Part shown: positions 1-7,614 of the stretch, one piece after another | Layout of the letters: every line of letters begins with the position of its first letter | How positions within the stretch are numbered: position 1 is the stretch's first letter | The notes under the pieces: model-generated | Told to the model about the DNA's origin: nothing | Database searches by the model: none | Seen by the model: the letters and a program-made list of their open reading frames with translations, nothing else | Position numbers and translations under genes: made by a program | Assembly (NCBI GenBank): GCA_050693875.1 | Contig: JBOGWP010000065.1 | Span: 1 to 9,420, forward strand | Source of the DNA: JBOGWP01 sp050693875 | GTDB lineage: Bacteria; Actinomycetota; CADDZG01; JAHWKV01; JBOGWP01 | Reading direction: 5' to 3' | Length of the DNA stretch: 9,420 nucleotides

Positions 1-269
1 GGCCTGCCCCGGCCAAGCCCGCTCCGGCGGCGGCCTCGTCGCAGCCTCCCGCGCCGGTCGAGACCGCAGCGCCCGTAGTAGAGGCGGTCCCCGCGCCCCT
101 GGCGACCCCGTCGGCCGAGCCCGCCCCCGCGCCGGTCTCGGTGCCCGCCCGGGCCGCGGGACACAGCCTGGCGCTCTCCTCCCTGCTCCTGCTTGCGGCC
201 GGCGGCCTCGCGACGATCGCCTTCGGCCGGCGACTCTTCGCCTTCTCTGTCCAGGCCGTCCGCCGCTGA
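1..269 (+). CDS. C-terminal fragment of a Pro/Ala-rich protein with C-terminal membrane anchor
   Basis: The frame is open from the window edge to a TGA at 267-269, so only the last 88 or so codons are visible. The first part is a low-complexity stalk made mostly of Ala, Pro, Val and Ser. It is followed by one hydrophobic segment (roughly SLALSSLLLLAAGGLATIAF) and a short basic tail that starts GRRLF and ends AVRR. Third positions are almost all G or C, as expected for a real gene here. A flexible stalk with a C-terminal helix and positive tail suggests an exported, membrane-anchored protein with its main domain outside the window. There is no LPxTG motif before the helix, so it is probably not a sortase substrate. 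The overall end resembles that of the fibronectin-like protein at 6306-7376, but this may only be convergence. The main domain and function cannot be told. Confidence 0.75.
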   Translation, partial: PAPAKPAPAAASSQPPAPVETAAPVVEAVPAPLATPSAEPAPAPVSVPARAAGHSLALSSLLLLAAGGLATIAFGRRLFAFSVQAVRR

Positions 270-316
270 GGCCGGTCCGGCGCGGCTCGCCGGACTCGAG
301 GGCGCCGGACCGGGCC
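270..316 (+). terminator. Strong GC-rich hairpin right after the stop codon
   Basis: GGTCCGGCGC at 274-283 pairs perfectly with GCGCCGGACC at 302-311. The stem extends outward through GGCC (270-273) to GGGCC (312-316) with one bulged G. The loop is 18 nt. It begins directly after the TGA at 267-269. There is no T-run, which is common for hairpin terminators in GC-rich actinobacteria. It most likely ends the transcript of the partial gene. Confidence 0.6.
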
Positions 317-641
317 GTCATGCCCAATTGCCCCCCTGCTACTCCCATTCAGTGGCTCCAGAGATTCGATGCGAAAGGATGCGAACCGTTTAGGCCAGTT
401 GTGAAACGGAATCGGCGAAACCCACCCCACCGGAAGCACAATCCGGCCCCCGAATTGTGCGGTTTGTGCGGCAGCCCGCGGGACGAGCGGCGACAGCGCT
501 GACGTTTTCGGGAACGACCTCAGACTGGCCCAGATAGCGCAGGCTGGGTGAACCAGGGCGCCGCCCGCGACGAGGGCCGCAACCGACCACGTCTGGACAG
601 AGGGCGAAGAGCTGCTCGCCTCCGCCGGCTTCCCGAAGCGA
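317..641. other. Non-coding stretch with no recognisable gene
   Basis: I see no convincing gene here. The short open frames on both strands have poor amino-acid composition and no ribosome binding site. It lies between the 3' ends of two converging genes, so it does not need to hold a promoter. It contains a 7-bp inverted repeat (436-460, listed separately) and a small hairpin, GGCGA (603-607) with TCGCC (616-620). That hairpin could serve as a weak terminator for the minus-strand membrane gene ending at 642. Confidence 0.5.
436..471. repeat. Inverted repeat plus tandem octamer
   Basis: GCACAAT (436-442) and ATTGTGC (454-460) form a perfect 7-bp inverted repeat with an 11-nt loop. The right arm runs into a tandem near-duplication, TTGTGCGG at 455-462 followed by TTTGTGCGG at 463-471. 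No gene starts nearby, so an operator role is not supported. It may be chance or an old remnant. Confidence 0.35.
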
Positions 642-1181
642 CTAACAGCCGCTCGCGCCAAGAAAGCATGGCCACTGGTCGATGACCAACAAGATCGAGC
701 CCCACGCGACCCACCCAAGGGGAGCGGCCATCGCGACGACCGAGATCGACCCCCTGATCACGCCCACCTTTCCCGTGCTGATGGCCAGCCCTGTCCTGAC
801 CAGACCAATCGACACCCGGATGACGAGCACGGCGCACAGCCAAAGGAGGATGAACAACGGGAACGCGAAATCGGTCCGAGGACGGGGGGATCGGGTCATC
901 CACTCAAGCGCCATCAGCGGAAGGACAAGGACGAAGCCGCCGGCTACGGCAACCCACCCGGCCGTCAACGGCCTTCGGGCTCGCTCCTTCATGACCCCGA
1001 CTGTCGTCTCCGTATACGCCCACGCCAGGAATCCGATGAGGCGACCACCCCGCGCGCGCCTTTCGCCCAGGCTGTCCGCGAACGTCTGCTCCATCGAGGC
1101 GGCCATGCGTTCCCTGAACTCCTTCGGATACAAGGACAGCAGCCTCCTGTAGAGGCTGCGCGCGCCGTCAGGCTGTCCCAT
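642..1181 (-). CDS. Small membrane protein paired with PadR, permease-prefix-like N-terminus
   Basis: This is a 179-residue protein. The N-terminal segment (about 8-40) contains LYRRLLSLYPKEFRERM followed by EQTFADSL. It resembles the short soluble 'permease prefix' segment that precedes some ABC-type permeases encoded beside PadR regulators. Three hydrophobic segments follow, at about 74-94, 106-126 and 146-168. It is far too short to be such a permease, and there is no ATPase gene, so it is probably a stand-alone membrane protein of unknown function. I chose the ATG at 1179-1181 because a GGAAGG-type ribosome binding site lies just upstream and the LYRRLLxLYP segment begins soon after. An upstream in-frame start at 1250 would lie deep inside padR. 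The gene overlaps the padR stop by 14 nt, so the two are very likely co-transcribed and translationally coupled. The C-terminal tail (FLGASGC) is short and unremarkable. Confidence 0.7.
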   Translation of the reverse strand: MGQPDGARSLYRRLLSLYPKEFRERMAASMEQTFADSLGERRARGGRLIGFLAWAYTETTVGVMKERARRPLTAGWVAVAGGFVLVLPLMALEWMTRSPRPRTDFAFPLFILLWLCAVLVIRVSIGLVRTGLAISTGKVGVIRGSISVVAMAAPLGWVAWGSILLVIDQWPCFLGASGC

Positions 1182-1536
1182 GTGTGACCCGCCTTCCGGA
1201 GAGGACCTTCCGCCGCCGCGCCAGCTGCACAAGATGCTCGAGACGTTCAAGCTCGGACGCGAGCGCCCGCCTACCGGGCCCGGTGATCGCGTAATAGATG
1301 CGACGCTCGTCGTCGACGTCGGGGTCGACGTGCGTAGCGCTCTCCTTCACGAGTCCCGCGTCCAGCATCCGTTTGAGGCAGCCATAGAGCGTTCCGGCAC
1401 CCATCCTGACGCTGCGCTCCGAGTCAGCCCTGACCTGTTTCATGATCCCGTAACCATGCATGTCGCCCCGAGAGAGGGCGAGCAAGATATGGAACACGGC
1501 CGGAGTCAGAGGGTGATGGGCTTCATGGCTCGGCAC
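1168..1536 (-). CDS. PadR-family transcriptional regulator
   Basis: This 122-residue protein has the layout of a short PadR repressor. The winged helix-turn-helix runs from about residue 11 to 92. It includes the helix-1 pattern TPAVFHILLALSRGDMHGYG, the recognition region GAGTLYGCLKRMLDAGLV and the wing with DERRIYYAITGPGRRAL. A basic C-terminal helix (about 94-112) probably gives dimerisation. Start is the GTG at 1534-1536. No clear Shine-Dalgarno precedes it, but TATACT lies 7 nt upstream, so the mRNA is probably leaderless. A perfect 19-bp palindrome overlaps that promoter, which implies autoregulation. The membrane-protein gene overlapping its 3' end is the likely co-regulated partner. 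The inducing ligand cannot be inferred. The family call is firm, the regulon is inference. Confidence 0.9.
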   Translation of the reverse strand: MPSHEAHHPLTPAVFHILLALSRGDMHGYGIMKQVRADSERSVRMGAGTLYGCLKRMLDAGLVKESATHVDPDVDDERRIYYAITGPGRRALASELERLEHLVQLARRRKVLSGRRVTHGTA

Positions 1537-1543
1537 GATCCGA

Positions 1544-1566
1544 AGTATATATCCGTAACGGATATA
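1544..1566 (-). promoter_or_regulatory. PadR promoter -10 and perfect 19-bp palindromic operator
   Basis: The palindrome is TATATCCGT-A-ACGGATATA at 1548-1566, with two perfect 9-bp arms and a 1-bp centre. On the minus strand a -10-like TATACT occupies 1549-1544, seven bases before the GTG start at 1536. The palindrome therefore lies on the upstream edge of the -10 box, where a bound dimer would block RNA polymerase. AT-rich arms around a central CG...CG core fit PadR-type operators. This stretch is also the most AT-rich patch in the surrounding GC-rich DNA. Confidence 0.75.
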
Positions 1567-1583
1567 GCAAGCCCTGGGCGACG

Positions 1584-1784
1584 CTACTGCGCCCCTCCCG
1601 TTCTTCGGCCCAGACGCCGCGACCAGTATCTACGCAGAGTCCGGGACGGCGCGCCAGACGGTTGCTCATGCAGCGCCTCGGCGGCGCCGATGCTGTCGAG
1701 CTCCGGTTCGGGGCCTGCCAACAGGTCGTCGATGAACGTGCGGAATGCCTCCGGCGAGCAGTCCTCGTCGGGGTTCGTCACCAC
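1584..1784 (-). CDS. Doubtful small acidic hypothetical protein, possibly a remnant
   Basis: The frame begins with two consecutive GTG codons (1784-1779) and ends at a TAG (1584-1586), giving 66 residues. The first 40 or so residues look protein-like: acidic, with FRTFIDDLLAGPEPELDSIG and codons rich in G/C at the third position. The last 25 residues turn Arg/Gly/Ser-rich with poorer codon use, as if the frame were no longer coding. The frame stays open a few codons upstream of the GTG, almost back to the guaA stop, but without ATG. It could be a short hypothetical gene in the guaA transcript, or the N-terminal remnant of a gene that has decayed or been truncated. I do not recognise the family. 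Confidence 0.35.
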   Translation of the reverse strand: MVTNPDEDCSPEAFRTFIDDLLAGPEPELDSIGAAEALHEQPSGAPSRTLRRYWSRRLGRRTGGAQ

Positions 1785-1819
1785 GATGATCGGACCGGCG
1801 GGCAGCCTTCACCCCTTGA

Positions 1820-3384
<1,565 letters not shown>

Positions 3385-3758
3385 GCGGCTCCAGGATATC
3401 CGAGGCTCTTCCGGGACATGCGGACGTCCGGCGAACGTGCCGCGGGGCCCGGAAACCGGGGACACCCAGCCCAAACACCGATAAGCCCCAAACCCCCCTC
3501 AGCCCCCGAACGCACATCTACCGCCCAGGCTCGAAGGATCTGCGTGCCTTCTCGGATCTCCCGGAAATGAAAAGACCCCCAAACGACTATTTCTGAAGAA
3601 ACACCGTCGCGGCGTCGTATTCGCGGGCTAATTAGCGTTGAGTACTTACAGGGGACTGTGCGCCCAGCACATTCACAGATATCGGGGAACAGCCAAGTAG
3701 AGTCGCGAGGCTTGATCCGGTAGCATCCACGCCGCCGGAAGCAAGCAGAGGGAGGGAC
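3385..3758. other. Divergent intergenic region between guaA and the surface-protein gene
   Basis: It holds the upstream regions of both flanking genes. On the minus strand, 3507-3465 has five G-runs of 5, 6, 4, 3 and 3 bases with loops of 4, 3, 13 and 2, inside the probable guaA leader or promoter. The part from about 3565 to 3645 is AT-richer and is the likely promoter zone. It includes a 10-bp palindrome GCTAATTAGC at 3627-3636. A small hairpin, TGTGC (3657-3661) with GCACA (3667-3671), follows. I compared it by eye with c-di-GMP, c-di-AMP and cobalamin riboswitch cores and saw no match. I could not place a convincing -35/-10 pair. Confidence 0.45.
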
Positions 3759-5501
3759 ATGATGGGGAAGAGGGAAGGACGCTCCACGCTGGTAGGACGG
3801 GCCGGGGTTGCCGTGCTCCTGTTGTTGTTGATCGGGGCCCTGTTGAGCCCGGCCGCGATGGCGCAGGTGACCACGAGCGGTGGGAAGGCCGACTTCTCCG
3901 GCTACGCCACCGGCGCGACCGCGCATCTCGACCTGCTGACCACCGGCACCACGCGGCTCGAGGACACCGAAGTCGCGTTTTCGGGCGCCGCGGTCAACTC
4001 GAACGGACTCGGCAGCCAACTCGTGAACGAAACCAACACCACGGTCGTCCCCTCGAACAAGGGTGACAAGAACGCCTACGCCCGCGGCAGCGGTCTCGAG
4101 GTCGGGCTTCTCACGCCGACCCCCGTCAGCGCCAACCAGATCATCCTGGCCCAGAAGGCCGAGGCGGACGCGCTGCCGAACGTGGCCGCCGTCCGCAAGG
4201 AGATCGGGCCGGTCGATCTCAGCCCGATCGCCTTCGCCTCCCTCCTCCGCGGTGAGGCTGCGGCCAAGTGGGCCGCGAACGCCTGCGTGCTCGGCGCGGA
4301 CATCAGCCGGGGCTTGGGCTACGCAGCAAACGCCCAGCTCGTCGAGAGTGCCGCCAACCCCGCAACCCAGGAGTTCGACGCACCACTGGTCGCCACCGAG
4401 ACCAACCTCCCCGAGGAGCGCAAGGTTTCGCAGTCCCTCTCACGCACCCGGCTCGTTCCGCAGACCGACTCCTCGGGCAACGTCATTGGCTCCAACCTCG
4501 GACTCATGAGCGAGGTTCGTGAGACGATCGCCCCGGTGTCGCTGCTCGGCGGGCAGTTCACGCTCGAGATCGCCGGTGAGTGGGTGCTCCGCTCGGTCGC
4601 GACCGGCGTCAACAACGGCGCCTACGTCTTCTATGGACCGGGCAGCGTAAGCCCATCGACGCCGGTTCTGCGGCTGCTCAACAACGTCGGCGCCGAGCTC
4701 ATCTCAGTCACGACTCAGCAGTTGCTCGGCTCGACCGGCCTGGTCGTGCCGCTACCGGCGGGCATCGGCGAGATCGCCCTCGGTGAAGACCCGCGGCAGA
4801 TCGGCGGCAACGCCGCAAGCCAGCCGACGGTTGCCGGCGACGGCACCGAGGCCTCGGCTGCGGTGGACGTGGCCCGGGTGACCCTGAACGTCCCAGGTGT
4901 GGGCCAGGTCACCGACCTCAGGGTCGGCCACATGGAGACCTCGGCACGGGTTCCGGCCGGCGGCGTCGTCTGCCCGATCCCCGTGACGAAGACCGCTCCC
5001 GACACCGTGAACATCGGTGACACGTTCGACTTCCTGATCACCGTGAACAACCCGTTCGACTGCACGCTCACCGACCTCAGGGTCGAGGACACCATCGCAG
5101 CCAGCCGGGGTGTCAGGTTCACGATCGTCGGAACCGACCCGACCGCCAACTCCACCGCCGGCGGCAAGGTCGTCTGGGAGAACCTGGGCTCGCTCGCTCC
5201 GGGAGAGTCCAAGACATTGAAACTCTCGGTCAGAATCGATTCGGGTTCGCTCTCCGGCCAACTCACCGACACCGTGGTGGCAACCGCCAACTGCGGCCTC
5301 GGGGGCGCCCAGGGCGGAACGACGATCAACACGCCGCTGCGAGGCACGTTCGTCCTGAACGCTCCTCGAGTCGGCCGTGGCCCGCTGCCCGTCACCGGTG
5401 GACCGGTGTGGTACTACCTGGGCGGTGCGCTGCTGCTCGGCGTCGGCGGCACGGCCCTGCTTCGCCGGTCCCAGCGGATGCTGGCGGCCACGAGGGTCTG
5501 A
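3759..5501 (+). CDS. LPxTG-anchored surface protein with DUF11-like domain (choice-of-anchor G type)
   Basis: A 580-residue exported protein. A signal peptide covers 1-35 (basic start, hydrophobic core LLLLLIGALL, AMA cleavage site before Gln36). Residues 36-400 form a large extracellular region with phrases such as AYARGSGLEVGL, IAFASLLRGEA and EWVLRSVATGV. From memory these resemble the actinobacterial 'choice-of-anchor G' proteins. Residues 405-535 read as a DUF11-type beta-sandwich (PVTKTAPDTVNIGDTFDFLI...). The end is a complete sorting signal: LPVTG at 543-547, a hydrophobic helix and a basic tail (RRSQR). Sortase should cleave between Thr and Gly and link it to the cell wall. Four Cys (176, 405, 435, 512) could form disulfides. 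The gene starts with tandem ATG codons (3759, 3762); GGAGGG at 3751-3756 is better spaced for the second. A terminator follows, and the sortase gene is next. Binding partner and role are unknown. Confidence 0.85.
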   Translation: MMGKREGRSTLVGRAGVAVLLLLLIGALLSPAAMAQVTTSGGKADFSGYATGATAHLDLLTTGTTRLEDTEVAFSGAAVNSNGLGSQLVNETNTTVVPSNKGDKNAYARGSGLEVGLLTPTPVSANQIILAQKAEADALPNVAAVRKEIGPVDLSPIAFASLLRGEAAAKWAANACVLGADISRGLGYAANAQLVESAANPATQEFDAPLVATETNLPEERKVSQSLSRTRLVPQTDSSGNVIGSNLGLMSEVRETIAPVSLLGGQFTLEIAGEWVLRSVATGVNNGAYVFYGPGSVSPSTPVLRLLNNVGAELISVTTQQLLGSTGLVVPLPAGIGEIALGEDPRQIGGNAASQPTVAGDGTEASAAVDVARVTLNVPGVGQVTDLRVGHMETSARVPAGGVVCPIPVTKTAPDTVNIGDTFDFLITVNNPFDCTLTDLRVEDTIAASRGVRFTIVGTDPTANSTAGGKVVWENLGSLAPGESKTLKLSVRIDSGSLSGQLTDTVVATANCGLGGAQGGTTINTPLRGTFVLNAPRVGRGPLPVTGGPVWYYLGGALLLGVGGTALLRRSQRMLAATRV

Positions 5502-5520
5502 CCGCAAAGCAACACCTGTA

Positions 5521-5560
5521 GGCAAATCCCCGGCCCCCCAGTGGGGCCGGGGTTGCCTTT
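5521..5560 (+). terminator. Intrinsic terminator after the surface-protein gene
   Basis: CCCCGGCCCC (5528-5537) pairs perfectly with GGGGCCGGGG (5543-5552) around a 5-nt loop. The stem continues through GGCAA (5521-5525) and TTGCC (5553-5557), with two unpaired bases on the left side, and ends in TTT. It begins 20 nt after the TGA of the surface-protein gene. It probably makes the abundant surface-protein mRNA separate from, or more abundant than, the sortase mRNA. Confidence 0.85.
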
Positions 5561-5667
5561 GGCCTCGTCGACGATGACGGGCCGGGCGGAGGGGGGATCG
5601 GGGCACAGCGAAGTTCCCCGGCTCGCCGCCCGGCCTGCGCCCGACCCACGCGGTAAGGTGATTGAGG

Positions 5668-6309
5668 ATGCCGCAGTCGATCCTTCCGGTGAAGACCCCG
5701 CCCGCTCGCAAGGCGGCGGCCGCGCTCCTGGCCCTCGTGGCCTTCGCGATGGTTGCCGGAGGTGCAGGGCTCGCGCTGTACCCCTTCTATACGGACTGGC
5801 GCGCAGGGCGTCAGCAGAAAACCCTCGCGACCCAGCTTGATACGCCTCAGTCGCGTGAGGTCTACCTGGCCCGGAAGGTCGAGGACGGCAAGCCGCTGAC
5901 CCGGATCATCATTCCGAGGCTCAGCGTCGATTCGATCGTGGTCGAGGGGATCTCACTGGAGGCACTTGCCGCGGGTGCCGGCCACTACCAGGTGACCCCG
6001 CTTCCCGGAGAAGTCGGCAATGTCGGCATTGCCGGACATCGCACGATGAATGGCAAACCGTTCGCCAATATCGACAACCTGAAAGCGGGTGACACGATCG
6101 TGCTCGTCACGCCCTTCGCCCGGCACACCTACGAGGTGGTTCCCACCTTCGACGGTCATGCGAACCCATGGGTCACGAAGCCGGACGACTGGAGGGTGAT
6201 CGAGCCCACCACCGATCCCATGCTCACCCTCACGACCTGCCACCCGCGGGGCAGCTCCAAGCAGCGCCTGGTCGTGCGGGCCAAGCTCGTCTCCACACAG
6301 CCGGTATGA
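5668..6309 (+). CDS. Class E sortase
   Basis: A membrane-anchored transpeptidase that cleaves cell-wall sorting signals and transfers the protein to peptidoglycan precursors. The 213 residues comprise a short cytoplasmic start, one transmembrane helix (about 17-38), a linker and the sortase barrel (about 75-210). The catalytic triad is visible: His124 in GIAGHRT, Cys191 in LTLTTCHPR and Arg200 in KQRLVV. The pattern LPGEVGNVGIAGHR followed by TLTTC matches class E enzymes of actinobacteria. I chose the ATG at 5668 because AAGGTG at 5655-5660 is well spaced for it. An in-frame TTG at 5662 would add only two residues. It sits directly downstream of the LPVTG protein, its obvious substrate, and overlaps the next gene by ATGA. 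Because a strong terminator precedes it, it probably has its own promoter or depends on read-through. Confidence 0.93.
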   Translation: MPQSILPVKTPPARKAAAALLALVAFAMVAGGAGLALYPFYTDWRAGRQQKTLATQLDTPQSREVYLARKVEDGKPLTRIIIPRLSVDSIVVEGISLEALAAGAGHYQVTPLPGEVGNVGIAGHRTMNGKPFANIDNLKAGDTIVLVTPFARHTYEVVPTFDGHANPWVTKPDDWRVIEPTTDPMLTLTTCHPRGSSKQRLVVRAKLVSTQPV

Positions 6310-7376
6310 ACCGCCTTCGGATCCTGCTGACGCTCCTGCTGCTCTCGGCCCCCGTCCTCGCCCTCTCGGGTACGGCCGAGGGCAACGACGCGGCCATCGA
6401 GTTCCTGCAGGGGCCCGAGCCAGGCGCGGTACTGGAGGGGGCGCACGGGGTCGAGGTGGAGGCCCGGGCCCTGATCCTCGTCTCGTTTCGGCTCTCGATT
6501 GTCTCTGCGGACCCGCGCGTCGAGTTCAGCTTCTCGAAGGATGCGCCGCCGACTGACAACCCGCTGGGACTGAAAACGGTTGAGAACAAAATCTCACTCA
6601 GCTGGGACACGTACGGCCTGACCCGATTCAACGGCACCTACCGGCTCGTCGCCACCGCTCGCTCGCAGTTGGACGACACCACCGGCGTCGACACGGTCAA
6701 GGAGATCGGCGACCTGCACGTCAACAACCCACCGCGGGCTCCGACCGGTGTGAACGCCCAATCCGACGGTGACGCCATCGCGGTCTCATGGGCGGCGAAT
6801 TCCGAGCCGGATCTCATTCGGTATTCGGTGGCTCGCAGCGTTGGTGGAGGGCCCTTCGACCCCCTCGCGAACGTCGACAAGCCGGCGGCGAAGTACCGGG
6901 ACGAGTCGGCGCCGAAGGGCGTGGATCTGCGCTATCAGGTGACCGCGGCACGACGGGCGTGGAACCCGGACCAGACCCTCTCGTCGCCGCCCTCGGCGGC
7001 CACGAGCCCGATCCAAGCCCAGGCTCCGGCGGCTGCCGGCCCCGAGCCGGCTCCGGGTGCCGGGGCAGCGGCCGCCCCGGCCCCCATCCCGACGCCGCGC
7101 ATCATCCGCGGGAAGAACCCTGCGATCCCATCGGGCTTCAACCCGGTGCTTCCCTACACGGAGCCCGTCCCGGAGGACGCTCCCGAGGTCGTGCAGCAGG
7201 CCGACGACGGCCAGCAGGTCCAGGCCGCTCCGCCCCTTCGCGAGCGGGCGCAGGCCGTGCTGCAGGTCGCCGACAAGCTCAAGTTCTACGCCGCCGCGCT
7301 CGTGCTGCTGACGCTCTCGCTGCACGTCGTGCGTACCTCGCGCCGGCTGTTCCGCGGCGACCAGCGCGTCTCGTAG
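6306..7376 (+). CDS. Secreted fibronectin-III-like protein with Pro/Ala stalk and C-terminal membrane anchor
   Basis: A 356-residue protein. The signal peptide is about 1-25 (NRLRILLTLLLLSAPVLALS). Residues 30-140 look like an immunoglobulin-like beta domain. Residues 142-237 read as a fibronectin type III domain: NPPRAPTGVNAQ start, then AIAVSW, DLIRYSVARS and LRYQVTAARR. Next come a Pro/Ala-rich linker (238-262), a charged segment with the odd motif LPYTEP (282-287), a single hydrophobic helix (about 326-343) and the basic tail TSRRLF. It is therefore exported and held in the membrane. The start ATG at 6306 overlaps the sortase stop (ATGA), so the pair is translationally coupled and the protein likely works with the sortase or its substrate at the surface. 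LPYTE is 40 residues from the helix, unlike a normal sorting signal. Function is not known; adhesion, scaffold or envelope assembly would all fit. Confidence 0.8.
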   Translation: MNRLRILLTLLLLSAPVLALSGTAEGNDAAIEFLQGPEPGAVLEGAHGVEVEARALILVSFRLSIVSADPRVEFSFSKDAPPTDNPLGLKTVENKISLSWDTYGLTRFNGTYRLVATARSQLDDTTGVDTVKEIGDLHVNNPPRAPTGVNAQSDGDAIAVSWAANSEPDLIRYSVARSVGGGPFDPLANVDKPAAKYRDESAPKGVDLRYQVTAARRAWNPDQTLSSPPSAATSPIQAQAPAAAGPEPAPGAGAAAAPAPIPTPRIIRGKNPAIPSGFNPVLPYTEPVPEDAPEVVQQADDGQQVQAAPPLRERAQAVLQVADKLKFYAAALVLLTLSLHVVRTSRRLFRGDQRVS

Positions 7377-7386
7377 GGAGCTTCGT

Positions 7387-7411
7387 CGAGCCCGCCTACT
7401 CGGGCAGCTCG
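7387..7411. terminator. Weak hairpin between two convergent genes
   Basis: CGAGCCCG (7387-7394) can pair with CGGGC...TCG (7401-7411), with a 3-nt bulge. The hairpin overlaps the stop codon of the minus-strand gene and lies 10 nt past the stop at 7376. Only 19 bp separate the two genes, so a shared bidirectional terminator is plausible. There is no T-run on either side. Confidence 0.25.
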
Positions 7412-7614
7412 ATGTCCTCCGACTTCAGCCGGTCGGCCAGGTCGCGGATCGCGGACGCAGGGAATCGCCGGTGACCCCCGAGGGTCTTCACGAAGGGCAG
7501 CCGGTTCTCCTTCGCCCACCTCGCCACGGTCTTGGGGGAGACGTGCAGAAGGGCGGCGACGTCCGCCGTCCGCAGGTAGTCGTTCTCGACACGCGTGCCG
7601 GTCTTGGGTGCCAT
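7396..7614 (-). CDS. BldC-like small MerR-type DNA-binding protein
   Basis: A 72-residue protein made almost entirely of one winged helix-turn-helix. It has YLRTADVAALLHVSPKTVARW (helix-turn-helix, about 13-33), then KENRLPFVKTLGGHRRFPAS, the conserved wing with the GGHRR signature, and a short C-terminal helix. This is the arrangement of BldC of Streptomyces and of related excisionase-like proteins, which bind DNA cooperatively at direct repeats to control development or, in mobile elements, recombination. Start is the ATG at 7612-7614 with a very good GGAGG six bases upstream. No integrase or phage gene is visible nearby, which favours a chromosomal regulator over an excisionase. It stands alone and converges with the surface-protein module. 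Whether it controls that module cannot be seen. BldC-like is firm; orthology to Streptomyces BldC is not established. Confidence 0.85.
   Translation of the reverse strand: MAPKTGTRVENDYLRTADVAALLHVSPKTVARWAKENRLPFVKTLGGHRRFPASAIRDLADRLKSEDIELPE

Noticed and set aside
577..1000. Long plus-strand frame starting near 577 (EGEELLASAGFPKR...) that at first looked like a gene remnant
   Set aside because: After the first 25 or so codons it is simply the mirror of the minus-strand membrane gene, with His/Asp/Arg-rich composition, and there is no start codon or ribosome binding site.
3385..3474. 30-codon N-terminal extension of guaA
   Set aside because: Arg/Pro/Ser-rich and unlike the family, whose N-terminus begins close to the VLIVDFGAQ pattern; the ATG at 3384 has a ribosome binding site.
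3640..3758. Possible riboswitch in the leader of the surface-protein gene
   Set aside because: Compared by eye with c-di-GMP, c-di-AMP and cobalamin cores. The characteristic conserved strings and pairing order are absent; only a 5-bp hairpin is seen.
6168..6305. 46-codon upstream extension of the FnIII-like protein
   Set aside because: It lies within the sortase gene in another frame and would destroy the signal peptide that begins exactly at the 6306 ATG.
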